A DNA stretch of 64,000 nucleotides, taken from assembly GCA_963617205.1 (NCBI GenBank), contig CAVEOA010000005.1:81260-145259 (forward strand). Direction: 5' to 3'. This stretch comes from UBA11524 sp963617205. GTDB taxonomy: Bacteria > Bacillota > Clostridia > Christensenellales > Aristaeellaceae. A model generated the notes under the pieces. The model worked only from the letters and a program-made list of their open reading frames with translations. It was not told the origin of the DNA and made no database searches. Positions 51,526 through 60,728 of this stretch are shown one piece after another. Each line of letters begins with the position of its first letter. The first letter of the stretch is position 1. The position numbers were made by a program, and so were the translations under genes.

Positions 51526-52836
51526 ATGAAGACTGTCGCTTTCCACACGCTTGGGTGCAAGGTCAACCAGTATGACACGCAGGCGATGCTGGAAAAATTC
51601 CGCGCTGCCGGATATCAGGTTGTTCCGTTCGATTCGGCGGCGGATATTTATGTCATCAATACGTGCACGGTGACCGGCACTGGCGATAAGAAGTCGCTGC
51701 AGCTGGCAAGGCGGCTGCGCCGGGAGCATCCGGACAGCGAGCTGATTCTGGCAGGGTGTCTGGCGCAGCGCAAGCCGGAAAAAATGCTGGAGGCAGGCGC
51801 ACGGCTTGTCATCGGGACGCAGCATCGCGGCGAGGTGGTTGACCTGCTGGAAAAGGCGCTTGCGGAGAATGCATGCCTGAACGCCGTCAATGACCTGAAT
51901 GCCACGACACCCTTTGAACCGCTGACGATTTCCTCGCAGGAGGAGCATACGCGCGCGACGCTCAAGATTCAGGAGGGCTGCAACAACCATTGCACCTACT
52001 GCATTATCCCGAGCGTGCGCGGACCGATTCGCTCCCGCCCGGTGGAGGAGATTCGTGCTGAGGCGCAGCGGCTATCATGCGCCGGCTTTACGGAGATGGT
52101 GCTGACCGGCATTCACCTGACGAGCTATGGACGCGATTTTGCCGAGCGGCAGACGCTGCTCGATGCCATTCGCGCCGTGCATGAGGTCGACGGCATCCGC
52201 CGCATCCGACTTGGCAGCCTTGAGCCGACCATTGCGACGCAGACATTTGCCGAAGCGCTGGGCGAGCTGCCAAAGGTCTGTCCGCAGTTCCATCTGGCAT
52301 TGCAGTCCGGCAGCGACACGGTGCTGGCACGGATGGCGCGGCGCTACAACATACGCATGTACCGCGAGGGCATGGCGAATCTGCGCGCAGTCTTTCCGAT
52401 GGCGGCGTTCACGACGGATATCCTGACTGGCTTCCCCGGCGAAACGGAAGAGGAATTTCAGCAGACACGCGACTTCATCATCGAGGCGCAGTTCGCGAAA
52501 ATTCACGTGTTTCCGTACTCGCAGCGAGAGGGGACGAAGGCGGCGGTGACGCCGGGGCAGCTCAGCACAGCCGAAAAGGAACGCCGTGCGCGCGCGCTGA
52601 TTGCGGTCGGGGAGGAAATGACGAAGCAATATCATCAGCGGTGGCTTGGCAAAACGGCGGAGGTGCTGCTGGAGGAGACGGTGGATGGCTGTTGGACGGG
52701 CTATACGCCGGAGTACATCCCGGTGACGATCCCGAAGGACGCGCAAGGCAAGCAAGGCGGCTTCGTCCATGTCCGGCTTGATGCACTAACAGAAAACGGG
52801 CTGCACGGCACGCCTGTATTGGAGGAAAATGTATGA
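51526..52836 (+). CDS. mtaB: tRNA t6A37 methylthiotransferase
   Basis: Radical SAM enzyme that converts t6A to ms2t6A at position 37 of tRNA. The 436-residue chain has the N-terminal MTTase domain (FHTLGCKVNQYDTQAM, VINTCTVTGTGDKKS, ILAGCLAQRKPE; three Cys), the radical-SAM motif EGCNNHCTYCIIPSVRG, and a C-terminal TRAM-like region. Its stop overlaps the ATG of the next gene (ATGA). Confidence 0.95.
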   Translation: MKTVAFHTLGCKVNQYDTQAMLEKFRAAGYQVVPFDSAADIYVINTCTVTGTGDKKSLQLARRLRREHPDSELILAGCLAQRKPEKMLEAGARLVIGTQHRGEVVDLLEKALAENACLNAVNDLNATTPFEPLTISSQEEHTRATLKIQEGCNNHCTYCIIPSVRGPIRSRPVEEIRAEAQRLSCAGFTEMVLTGIHLTSYGRDFAERQTLLDAIRAVHEVDGIRRIRLGSLEPTIATQTFAEALGELPKVCPQFHLALQSGSDTVLARMARRYNIRMYREGMANLRAVFPMAAFTTDILTGFPGETEEEFQQTRDFIIEAQFAKIHVFPYSQREGTKAAVTPGQLSTAEKERRARALIAVGEEMTKQYHQRWLGKTAEVLLEETVDGCWTGYTPEYIPVTIPKDAQGKQGGFVHVRLDALTENGLHGTPVLEENV

Positions 52837-53813
52837 CGGTAGCATTCTGGGTTAGCCTTGCATTGATTGCGATTTCGATTGGCATGTTCATTCAGGAGCC
52901 GCGGCGCGTCATCAACGCGTTTGTGCTGGAATGCGGCATCTACTGGCTGATGCATTCGACAATTCCGATGCTGGCGAATGACCAGCATCTGTATCAGGTG
53001 GTCTACTGGGGTTATGTTGCGCTGATTGTGTTCCTGATTGCCTTCGGGCTGATTCTTCTGTGCGACTGGTTCCTGATGCTTAAGCGCGAGGGCTTTTCCA
53101 AGGCCAATCTGCTGCCGCTTGCTTTCGGTATGCTGACGATGATTGTCGGCGTCTGGGGCATCATCGATATGAACGGCGGCCTCTCCGGCTCCACGTGGGA
53201 AGTGTTCTGGCAGAGCATCGTGCTGAATCTCGTGATGTATACGCCGCTTGCGCTGAGCATCGTGCTGCTGTTTGCACTCGTCTATGTGATGATTCCCAAG
53301 CATAAGGCGGATTACATCATCGTGCTTGGCTGCCGCATCCGCAAGGACGGCACGCCCACGCCGCTGCTGCGCGACCGCCTCGACCGTGCCATCCGGTACT
53401 GGAAAAAGCACGGCAAAGCGCCGACGTTCATCGTCTCCGGCGGCAAGGGCACCGATGAGTGCATTTCCGAAGCGGAATCCATGCAAAAGTACCTGATTGC
53501 GCACGGTGTGCCGGAAAATCAGATTCTGGTGGAGGACAAGTCCACGAGCACGCAGGAGAATCTGCTGTTCTCACATCGCCTCGTTGACCCGGCGGCGAGC
53601 TGCATCATCTGCACGAGCAACTATCATGTGCCGCGTGCCGTGGTGCTGGCGTATCGGCTGCATCTGGCGGATCAGGGCATCGGCGGTCATACGGCGCTGT
53701 ATTATCTGCCCGCCGCATTCTTCCGCGAATACATCGCGTTCGTCTACAACAACAAGTACGCGCTGCTGATTTACCTCGCCATCACCGTGATTTTTGCATG
53801 GCCGACGGTGTGA
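52833..53813 (+). CDS. YdcF/DUF218-family membrane protein
   Basis: A 326-residue protein with about four N-terminal transmembrane helices (FWVSLALIAISIGMFI; ALIVFLIAFGLILL; LAFGMLTMIVGVWGI; TPLALSIVLLFALVYVM), then a DUF218 domain: DYIIVLGCRIRKDG, RLDRAIRYW, FIVSGGKGTDE, EDKSTSTQENLLFS, CTSNYHVPRAV. Members (SanA, ElyC) are tied to envelope integrity. Here it overlaps mtaB and precedes hit. Confidence 0.88.
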   Translation: MTVAFWVSLALIAISIGMFIQEPRRVINAFVLECGIYWLMHSTIPMLANDQHLYQVVYWGYVALIVFLIAFGLILLCDWFLMLKREGFSKANLLPLAFGMLTMIVGVWGIIDMNGGLSGSTWEVFWQSIVLNLVMYTPLALSIVLLFALVYVMIPKHKADYIIVLGCRIRKDGTPTPLLRDRLDRAIRYWKKHGKAPTFIVSGGKGTDECISEAESMQKYLIAHGVPENQILVEDKSTSTQENLLFSHRLVDPAASCIICTSNYHVPRAVVLAYRLHLADQGIGGHTALYYLPAAFFREYIAFVYNNKYALLIYLAITVIFAWPTV

Positions 53814-53847
53814 ATCTGCAATGGAACGATTGAAAGGAGTGCTGACC

Positions 53848-54192
53848 ATGGAAAACTGCCTGTTTTGCAAAATTATCTCCGGTGAAATCCCCTCCACCAA
53901 GGTCTACGAGGACGAAAACACCTATGCCTTCCGCGATGTCAACCCGATGGCGCCGGTGCATGTGCTCGTTGTGCCCAAGACGCATGTGACGTCCGTTGCC
54001 GAAATCGACCAGTTGCCTGACGAGGTCATCGCGGCGTGCCTGCGCGCCTGCAGGAAGGTTGCGTGCCTTGAGGGCGTCGACAAGACCGGCTTCCGTGTTG
54101 TATCCAACTGCGGCAGTGATGCCTGCCAGAGCGTTCCGCACCTGCATTTCCATGTCCTTGGCGGCAAGGCAATGGCAGATAAGATGGCGTAA
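53848..54192 (+). CDS. HIT-family nucleotide hydrolase
   Basis: A 114-residue histidine-triad protein: CLFCKIISGEIPSTKVYED at the start and the active-site HLHFHVLGGKAM (H-x-H-x-H) at the end. It hydrolyses adenosine phosphoramidates or similar. The start at 53848 has AAAGGAG 8 bases upstream. Confidence 0.95.
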   Translation: MENCLFCKIISGEIPSTKVYEDENTYAFRDVNPMAPVHVLVVPKTHVTSVAEIDQLPDEVIAACLRACRKVACLEGVDKTGFRVVSNCGSDACQSVPHLHFHVLGGKAMADKMA

Positions 54193-54220
54193 GAATTGGG
54201 TACGCAAGAGGAGAAATGTC

Positions 54221-54901
54221 ATGGGAAAGCTCTTTACATGCCTGCGTGCGGTCTACTGCGCCTTCACACCCAAGATGACGACAACATGGGAGGAGCCGTT
54301 TTCCGACAAACCCTGCATCTTTGTCTGCAACCATGTCGGCGCGCTCGGTCCGATTGACATGGTGACGAAATTCCCGCTGCACGACCAGGTTTTTGCATGG
54401 TGCAATGAGGGAATCATGAACCGCAAGACGTGCCCGGCTTACGTGCGTCAGGACTACTGGTGGGAGCCCGGCTGCCGTCTGGAGCCGCTTTACAATGCGA
54501 CGCTGCCCTACATTGCCGCGGCGATTCTGCCCCCGGTGCTCAAGAGCGCACCGACCATCCCTGTATATCATGATGCGCGCGTAATGACGACCATGCGGCA
54601 GAGCATGAAGGCGCTCAAGGGCGGCAAATATGTGGTGATTTTCCCTGAACAGCCCAGCGGCTTCGGCTCGCATCACGACTGGATTAACACCGGCTGGCTG
54701 AACATCGGCACCATGTTCTATCGTGCGACAGGCGAAAATCTCCTCCTCTATCCTGTGCATATCGACACGAAGAAGCACTGCTTCGAGGTGAAGAAGCCTA
54801 TCGTTTATGAGGGAGAACGTCCGCTGGAGGAGCAGCAGGACGAGCTTGTCCGCTGCCTCGCTGCCGGATTGCGCGGGATTCCCGTGCAGGAAAATGCATA
54901 A
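54221..54901 (+). CDS. PlsC-like acyltransferase, divergent
   Basis: A 226-residue protein with a lysophospholipid-acyltransferase-like layout. CIFVCNHVGALGPIDMVTKF stands where the HX4D box is expected, but the Asp is seven residues after the His, not four. VVIFPEQPSGFGSHH replaces the FPEGTR box. It may use another acceptor or be poorly active. It follows hit by 28 bases and ends the coaE operon. AAGAGGAG precedes the ATG. Confidence 0.7.
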   Translation: MGKLFTCLRAVYCAFTPKMTTTWEEPFSDKPCIFVCNHVGALGPIDMVTKFPLHDQVFAWCNEGIMNRKTCPAYVRQDYWWEPGCRLEPLYNATLPYIAAAILPPVLKSAPTIPVYHDARVMTTMRQSMKALKGGKYVVIFPEQPSGFGSHHDWINTGWLNIGTMFYRATGENLLLYPVHIDTKKHCFEVKKPIVYEGERPLEEQQDELVRCLAAGLRGIPVQENA

Positions 54902-54904
54902 AAA

Positions 54905-54945
54905 CTGCATCCTCAGGCATGATGCTTGAGGATGCAGCTTTGTTT
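54905..54945. terminator. Bidirectional terminator between PlsC-like and ansA genes
   Basis: CTGCATCCTCA pairs with TGAGGATGCAG; the minus strand follows with TTTTT, the plus strand with CTTTGTTT. Confidence 0.85.
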
Positions 54946-54964
54946 GCTGACAAAAATGAAAAAA

Positions 54965-55933
54965 TCACTTGCGAATCTCGCCGCAGAGGTTGGTGACAAG
55001 GAACTCGTCCGTGTCGGGCTGGGCGAGCGCCCACATCATCTTCGTAACCGCCGCTTCCGTTGTCATATCCATGCCGGAGAGCACATCCGTCCGCAGGAGC
55101 TGCGTACCGACTTCGTAAATCGACAAATCAGCCTTTTCGTACATGCACTGTGTCAGCACAAGAATCCGTATGCCCTGCTCACGCAGCATCCGCAGCTTCT
55201 CAACGAGATTCCGCCTGATATAGTGCAGTCCGCCTAAGCCGAATGCTTCGATGACGAGCCCGCGATAGCCGCTTTGGGCGATGAAGTCCAGCACATCCGG
55301 CTGCGTGCCGGGGAAGAGCTTCAGCAGGAATACGCGGCTGTCCACATCGGGACGCAGACGGTATGGGACAGCAATCCGCTGCGGACGCAGGAAGTGTACG
55401 CCGCCGCTGTCCACCATGCCGGCAAGCGAGCGGTTTACGCTGTCGAATGCATCGAAGGACAGCGTGTGGGTCTTGACGGCGCGTGTGCCGAGGATCAGCT
55501 TGCGGTTGAAGCACACGTACGTGCCGGCAACGCCCATGCAGGCCGCCTCGATGGCGCAGGACAGGTTGATTTCCGCATCCGAAAGCGGTGCGCCGAGCGG
55601 CAGCTGACTGCCCGTCACGATGACCGGCTTCGTCTGTCCGAGCAGCATATAGGACAGCGCCGCAGCCGTGTAGCCCATGGTGTCCGTGCCGTGCGTGATG
55701 ACAACGCCGTCGCATTCCTGCATCGCCTTGTCTGCGGCACGCGCGAGAATCGTCCATTCCTCCGGTTGAATGTTGCTGGAATCCATCGAAAAGACGTCCA
55801 TCGGCAACAGCGTCACATCGTGGCGGGTGGGGAAGCTCTCCGCAAGCTCTTCGGCCTTGAGGGCAGGGGACAAACCATCCGGCGTGTGGCGGCAGGCAAT
55901 CGTTCCACCCGTGGCAAGCAGCGCAATCCGCAT
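54965..55933 (-). CDS. ansA: L-asparaginase, type I
   Basis: A 322-residue asparaginase. MRIALLATGGTIACRHTPDG carries the first catalytic Thr, and GVVITHGTDTMGYTAAALSY carries the second Thr-Asp pair. No signal peptide, so it is cytoplasmic. ATG at 55933 with ACGAGGTG 6 bases upstream; an upstream GTG at 55942 overlaps that site and is unlikely. Confidence 0.95.
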   Translation of the reverse strand: MRIALLATGGTIACRHTPDGLSPALKAEELAESFPTRHDVTLLPMDVFSMDSSNIQPEEWTILARAADKAMQECDGVVITHGTDTMGYTAAALSYMLLGQTKPVIVTGSQLPLGAPLSDAEINLSCAIEAACMGVAGTYVCFNRKLILGTRAVKTHTLSFDAFDSVNRSLAGMVDSGGVHFLRPQRIAVPYRLRPDVDSRVFLLKLFPGTQPDVLDFIAQSGYRGLVIEAFGLGGLHYIRRNLVEKLRMLREQGIRILVLTQCMYEKADLSIYEVGTQLLRTDVLSGMDMTTEAAVTKMMWALAQPDTDEFLVTNLCGEIRK

Positions 55934-55962
55934 CGTGGTCACCTCGTGTTTTTTTCCGCATC

Positions 55963-55991
55963 ATTATATCACAAGGATGGTCAGAAAGCAA
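55963..55991 (-). promoter_or_regulatory. ansA promoter
   Basis: On the minus strand TTGCTT, 17-base spacer, perfect TATAAT. Confidence 0.75.
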
Positions 55992-56006
55992 AACCTGTGC
56001 TATAAT
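55978..56006 (+). promoter_or_regulatory. Promoter of the GDPD operon
   Basis: Extended -10 TGCTATAAT (TATAAT at 56001-56006) with a weak -35 (TGGTCA) overlapping the ansA promoter, so the two divergent promoters may compete. Confidence 0.55.
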
Positions 56007-56041
56007 CAGAGCAGATTATTTTCCGGAAGGAAGGCTTTCTT

Positions 56042-56860
56042 GTGCTGATTGCATTGCTGATTCTCCTTGTGCTCTTTGCCGTGTACGTCTGGATGCTCCA
56101 TCCGAATGTTCAGCGGCGCGATATGTCGCATCTGGCAATGGTGGACTATGCGCACCGCGGTTTGTGGAATGACGAACGCCCCGAAAACAGCCTGTCTGCC
56201 TTTGCAGCGGCGGTCGAGGCGGGTTACGGCATTGAGCTGGACGTGCACCGGACAAAGGATGGCGCACTTGTTGTCCATCATGACGACAGCCTGAAGCGCA
56301 TGTGCGGCATCGACAGGAAAATCGCGCAGAGCACGCTGGCGGAGGTTCGTGCGTGCCGTCTGCTGAGCACATCGGAAAAGGTGCCGACGTTCGATGAGGT
56401 GCTCGAGGTGGTTGATGGGCGCGTACCGCTGATTGTCGAATTGAAGGCGGAAGCGAATATCGAAGAATTGTCCTCCGCTGTCAGCGAGCGCATGAAGCGC
56501 TACGAAGGGCAGTGGTGCATGGAAAGCTTCGACCCGCGCTGCGTGCAGTGGTTCCGCAAAAATGACCCGACCATCCTCCGCGGACAGCTCGCCTATGGGC
56601 TGCACGGCAGGAAAAAGAGAACGTTCCTTGACTATGTGATTGCATCGCTGATTTTCCATATGCTGAGCCGTCCGGACTTCCTCGCGTACGACTTTTCAAG
56701 CGAAGCGGGGCTTAATCTGCCTGTACGCCTTGTCCGCATGATGCATCCGTGGATGGTCGCATGGACAATCCGCTCGCAGGAGGAGCTTGACAGATGCCGC
56801 GCAGGGTATGACATTGCGATTTTCGAGCGGTTTGTGCCGCCGATAAAAAATCAACAGTAA
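56042..56860 (+). CDS. Glycerophosphodiester phosphodiesterase
   Basis: A 272-residue GDPD. One N-terminal membrane anchor (LIALLILLVLFAVYVWML) precedes the TIM-barrel with DYAHRGLWNDERPENSLSAF (HRG and ENS), GIELDVHRTKDGALVVHHDD (E-x-D and HHDD) and VPLIVELKAE. It hydrolyses lipid-derived glycerophosphodiesters at the membrane face. GTG start with GGAAGGA about 9 bases upstream. Confidence 0.92.
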   Translation: MLIALLILLVLFAVYVWMLHPNVQRRDMSHLAMVDYAHRGLWNDERPENSLSAFAAAVEAGYGIELDVHRTKDGALVVHHDDSLKRMCGIDRKIAQSTLAEVRACRLLSTSEKVPTFDEVLEVVDGRVPLIVELKAEANIEELSSAVSERMKRYEGQWCMESFDPRCVQWFRKNDPTILRGQLAYGLHGRKKRTFLDYVIASLIFHMLSRPDFLAYDFSSEAGLNLPVRLVRMMHPWMVAWTIRSQEELDRCRAGYDIAIFERFVPPIKNQQ

Positions 56861-56874
56861 CGGGAGACAATGAC

Positions 56875-57408
56875 ATGGAGATCAGAAAAGCGGTTGCTGC
56901 TGACATGGACGGCATTGAGCTGATTTATGAGCGGATTCACGATGGGGAAGAGCAGGGGTTGTCGACCATCGGCTGGATTCGCGGCGTTTACCCGACGGGC
57001 GCTACGGCGGCTGCCGCCATGGAGCGCGGCGACCTGTTCGTGATGACGGATGACGGCAGAATCGTGGCATCGGCGGTCATCAATCAAATTCAGGTGCCGG
57101 AATACAGGAATGCGCAGTGGCAGCACGCGGCGGCGGATGACGAGGTCATGGTGCTTCACTGCCTGACGGTTGATCCGCTGATGAAGGGCAATGGGTACGG
57201 GCGCACGTTCGTTGCTTATTATGAGAATTATGCGCGACAGCACGGCTGCCCGGCGCTGCGCATGGACACCAATGTCAGGAATGCACGGGCGCGCAGGCTC
57301 TATCAGAGGCTCGGCTATGCGGAAGTCGGCATTGTGCCTTGCGTGTTTAATGGGATTCCGAATGTCCGGCTTGTGTGCCTTGAGAAATATCTGGGCGCAA
57401 CGTTGTAA
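56875..57408 (+). CDS. GNAT-family N-acetyltransferase
   Basis: A 177-residue GNAT fold: MEIRKAVAADMDGIELIYER at the start, LHCLTVDPLMKGNGYGRTFV (acetyl-CoA loop, G-x-G-x-G like) and MDTNVRNARARRLYQRLGYA. The acceptor is unknown. It lies 14 bases after the GDPD gene. Confidence 0.92.
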   Translation: MEIRKAVAADMDGIELIYERIHDGEEQGLSTIGWIRGVYPTGATAAAAMERGDLFVMTDDGRIVASAVINQIQVPEYRNAQWQHAAADDEVMVLHCLTVDPLMKGNGYGRTFVAYYENYARQHGCPALRMDTNVRNARARRLYQRLGYAEVGIVPCVFNGIPNVRLVCLEKYLGATL

Positions 57409-57425
57409 AATAGGGAAGGAAGCAA

Positions 57426-58310
57426 ATGGGGATGGAATGCACGCTGTGTCCGCGCGAATGCCATGCATGCCGGACGATTGAGGAGGGACATGGCTTCTGC
57501 CGTCTGCCGGAAACAATGCTGATTGCCCGCATCGCGCCGCATCTGTGGGAGGAACCGCCTATTTCGGGCAGGAACGGGACCGGCGCGGTGTTCTTTTCCG
57601 GCTGCACGCTGCGGTGTGCCTACTGCCAGAATGCCGAGATCAGCCACCGCAACGCCGGACGTCTCTTCACGCCGCGTGAGCTCGCCGATAAGCTCAAGTG
57701 CCTGGAGGACATGGGCATGCAGTCCATCTCCTTCATCACTGCAACGCCGTATATTCCACAGATACTGGAAACGCTTGAACTCTATCGTCCGCATGTGCCG
57801 CTGGTGTGGAATACGTCCGGCTATGAGCGCGTCGAGACGCTCAAAATGCTTGACGGCGTGGTCGATGTCTATCTGCCGGATTTGAAGCATTTCAGCGAGC
57901 AGATGGGGCGGCTCTGCGCACAGGCGCCGGACTACTTCGTGTGTGCGTCTGCTGCAATCCGTGAAATGGTGCGTCAGACCGGTACGCCGGCGTATAACGA
58001 AAATGGCATCATGACGCGCGGAACGCTCATCCGCCACCTGATTCTGCCGGGACTGACGAGCGAAAGCTGCCAGCTGCTGACGTGGGTGAAGGAGGAATTG
58101 CCTGAGGGCGTGCCGGTCAGCCTGATGCGGCAGTATATCCCGTGCAACAACGTCAGCATCCCCGGGCTGATGCGGACGATTACAAATCGCGAGTATATCC
58201 GCGTGCGCGATCACATGCTGTCGCTCGGTCTGCCGGGCTACCTGCAGGAGCCGGAAAGCGCCTCGGAGGACTTTGTACCCGTATTTTGCAAGGACGAAAG
58301 CTTTGTGTAA
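57426..58310 (+). CDS. Radical SAM protein, PflA-related (COG1313)
   Basis: A 294-residue radical SAM protein. The cluster motif is SGCTLRCAYCQNAEISH, preceded by a Cys-rich N-terminal zone (CTLCPRECHACRTIEEGHG) that could hold a second cluster. VDVYLPDLKHFSEQMG and VSLMRQYIPC are typical of the PflA-like COG1313 group of unknown function. GGAAGGA lies upstream. It is 18 bases after the acetyltransferase gene and 14 before the GH3 gene. Confidence 0.88.
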   Translation: MGMECTLCPRECHACRTIEEGHGFCRLPETMLIARIAPHLWEEPPISGRNGTGAVFFSGCTLRCAYCQNAEISHRNAGRLFTPRELADKLKCLEDMGMQSISFITATPYIPQILETLELYRPHVPLVWNTSGYERVETLKMLDGVVDVYLPDLKHFSEQMGRLCAQAPDYFVCASAAIREMVRQTGTPAYNENGIMTRGTLIRHLILPGLTSESCQLLTWVKEELPEGVPVSLMRQYIPCNNVSIPGLMRTITNREYIRVRDHMLSLGLPGYLQEPESASEDFVPVFCKDESFV

Positions 58311-58323
58311 GGAGGAACACCCG

Positions 58324-60453
58324 ATGAGGTCGAAGGAAGAAATTTCCGCGCAGGTCGAGGCATTGCTGAAGCGCATGACGCTTGAGGAAAAGGCGGCGCA
58401 GATGGTGCAGGTGCCCTATACGGTCGTCGGACGCGAGGAATCGCTGCGCTGGGCGAGGCTCGGTGCCGGCTCGTTCCTGCATGTGCTGGGCGATGACGCA
58501 CGCGAGGTGCAGCAGGCGGCGCTTTCCAGCCGACTGGGCATTCCTGTGCTTTTCGGTATCGATGCCATTCATGGCCATGCGCTGAATGACCATGCGACGG
58601 TGTTTCCGTCTCAGCTGGCCTGTTCCTGCGCGTGGGATCGCGAGGTTGTTCGCATGATGGGCGAGGTCACTGCGCGCGAGGTTGCGACCGACGGTCTGCA
58701 CTGGACGTTTTCGCCGGTGCTCTGCCTTGGGCGCGACCCGCGTTGGGGACGGATTGACGAGACGTTCGGCGAAGACCCGTATCTCGCTGGTGAACTCGGC
58801 GAGGCGATTGTCTGCGGCTATCAGGGCGATGACCTTTCGGATGATGAACACATTCTCGCCTGCGCCAAGCATTACATCGGCTACGGCGAAGCGGTCGGCG
58901 CACGCGATGCCTGCGACACGGAGATGACGTACCGCAAGCTGAAGGAAACGTTCCTGCCGCCGTTCGAGAAGGTATTTCGTGCAGGGTGCGCTACCGTGAT
59001 GACCGCGTACGGCTCGATTGACGGCACACCGTTCACCGCCGACGCCAAGACGATGAAGACCATCCTGCGCGGCGAGGCCGGTTTTGACGGCTTTGCCGTG
59101 ACAGACTGGGCAAATTGCCAGTCGCTGATCAACAACCAGCATGTCGCAGGGAATATGGTTGACGCGTCTATTCTTGCCGCGAATGCAGGCAACGACATGA
59201 TGATGACGACCGTCGAGTTTTACGACACCGCGATTGAGGCGGTTCACAGCGGCAAGCTCGATGAAAAGGTGCTCGATGAGGCGGTCCGGCATATCCTGAC
59301 CGTCAAATTCCGCATGAATCTGTTTGAAAAGCCGGAAAAGCGCGGCAAGACCGGTTGCTTCGGCTGTGAGGAGCATCTCGAAGCTGCTCGAAATGCGGCG
59401 CGGAAGTCCGTTACGCTGCTGAAAAACAACGGCGTGTTGCCGCTCAGGGATGTACGCCGCGTGGCGGTCATCGGACCGAATGCGGATGATATCCGCGCAC
59501 AGTACGGCGACTGGACATACTTCACCCACCCGACCCTCATTCCCGGCAGACCTGCTGTCCGCCCGTATGTGACCATCCGCGAGGGCATTGAGAAGATTGC
59601 CGCCGAGGAGAACATCCGCGTCACGTATCGTCAGGGCTGCGGCGTGCTGCCTGCCGACACGGACGACATTCCGGCGGCAGTCGATGCGTGCAGGGACGCG
59701 GATGCCATCGTGCTTGTGGTCGGCGATGTCTGGGAGCAGCATGGCGAAACGAAAGACCGTGCGAATCTCGACCTGTCCGGTCAGCAGATGGCGCTCTACC
59801 GCGCATTGCGTGCGCTCGGCGTTCCACTTGTCACCGTGCTGCTGTCCTCGAAGCCGCTGTCTATCACGGAGCTTGCTGAATCGACCGATGCGCTGATTTG
59901 CGCCTTCAACGGCGGCATGTTCGGCGGTCAGGCAGTTGCAGAGGCGATTTTCGGTCGGCTGAATCCATCCGGAAGGCTGCCGATCAGCTTCCCGCGCCAT
60001 TCCGGTCAGGTGCCTGTGTACTATAATCACCTGCCCGGCTGGCACAATACGCCGGCGCATTACGAGGATTTGCCTGCTTCGCCGCTATTCACCTTCGGCG
60101 AGGGCATCGGGTATGCGCCGTTCTCCTATCGCGATTTGTCGTTCGATACGGACAAATTGATGCTGTCCGTCACGGTGCAGAATGACGGCAGCATCGCAGG
60201 CGAGGAAACCGTGCAGGTCTACATGAACGATGTCGTCTGTGACATCATGCAGCCGGTCAAGCAGCTCATTGCCTTCCGGAAGGTGACGCTGGAGGCAGGG
60301 GAGGCAAGGAGGGTCGTCTTCCAGCTGACGAAGCGTGATTTTACGTACATCAACCGGCAGGAGGAGCGCGTGTTTGCATCCGGCGAATTTGAGCTGATGG
60401 CGGGGCACAGCGCAAAGGACGAGGATCTGCTGAAGATGACGGTCACGCTGTAA
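58324..60453 (+). CDS. Glycoside hydrolase family 3 beta-glucosidase
   Basis: A 709-residue GH3. The N-terminal TIM barrel has RLGIPVLFGIDAIHGH, WTFSPVLCLGRDPRWGR, GEDPYLAGELGEA and AKHYIGYGEAVGARD; the nucleophile Asp lies in FDGFAVTDWANC. The second domain has KNNGVLPLRDVRRVAVIGPN and the fibronectin-like C-terminal domain starts near EETVQVYMNDVV. No signal peptide, so it acts inside the cell on imported beta-glucosides or xylosides. The start at 58324 follows AAGGAGG at 7 bases. Confidence 0.95.
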   Translation: MRSKEEISAQVEALLKRMTLEEKAAQMVQVPYTVVGREESLRWARLGAGSFLHVLGDDAREVQQAALSSRLGIPVLFGIDAIHGHALNDHATVFPSQLACSCAWDREVVRMMGEVTAREVATDGLHWTFSPVLCLGRDPRWGRIDETFGEDPYLAGELGEAIVCGYQGDDLSDDEHILACAKHYIGYGEAVGARDACDTEMTYRKLKETFLPPFEKVFRAGCATVMTAYGSIDGTPFTADAKTMKTILRGEAGFDGFAVTDWANCQSLINNQHVAGNMVDASILAANAGNDMMMTTVEFYDTAIEAVHSGKLDEKVLDEAVRHILTVKFRMNLFEKPEKRGKTGCFGCEEHLEAARNAARKSVTLLKNNGVLPLRDVRRVAVIGPNADDIRAQYGDWTYFTHPTLIPGRPAVRPYVTIREGIEKIAAEENIRVTYRQGCGVLPADTDDIPAAVDACRDADAIVLVVGDVWEQHGETKDRANLDLSGQQMALYRALRALGVPLVTVLLSSKPLSITELAESTDALICAFNGGMFGGQAVAEAIFGRLNPSGRLPISFPRHSGQVPVYYNHLPGWHNTPAHYEDLPASPLFTFGEGIGYAPFSYRDLSFDTDKLMLSVTVQNDGSIAGEETVQVYMNDVVCDIMQPVKQLIAFRKVTLEAGEARRVVFQLTKRDFTYINRQEERVFASGEFELMAGHSAKDEDLLKMTVTL

Positions 60454-60501
60454 CGTGTCGCCTGTTGGCAGGACGAAGGCATTATTTTCTGCATTCACCC
60501 C

Positions 60502-60530
60502 TTGACAAACATTCCGCATTGCGATATAAT
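60502..60530 (+). promoter_or_regulatory. infC-rpmI-rplT promoter
   Basis: Perfect TTGACA, 17-base spacer, perfect TATAAT. Transcription should begin near 60537, leaving a leader of about 190 bases. Confidence 0.9.
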
Positions 60531-60536
60531 AGCCAT

Positions 60537-60728
60537 GTTTGAAGCAGAGGCTTGCCCGTCTCTCACCTTGCACGGCTTACGCTGTCGGGTATCATGGCTT
60601 TTTCTTTCCCAGATGTGAATGCGTCAGCGGAATCAGAATGAGAAGCTTGCAGCGACGGGTTAACAGCCCGCCGCTGTTTTGTTGTATGGAACAGAGCAGC
60701 CGGCTTCAGCAGGAAATTTGGGAGGTGT
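60537..60728 (+). promoter_or_regulatory. Leader of the infC operon with an attenuator-like hairpin
   Basis: At 60650-60676 CAGCGACGGG pairs with CCCGCCGCTG and is followed by TTTTGTTG, an apparent intrinsic terminator 45 bases before infC. Upstream are CACGGC and GTCGGG segments that could form an alternative fold. Firmicute infC leaders bind L20 to cause premature termination; this matches in position and layout. Confidence 0.65.
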
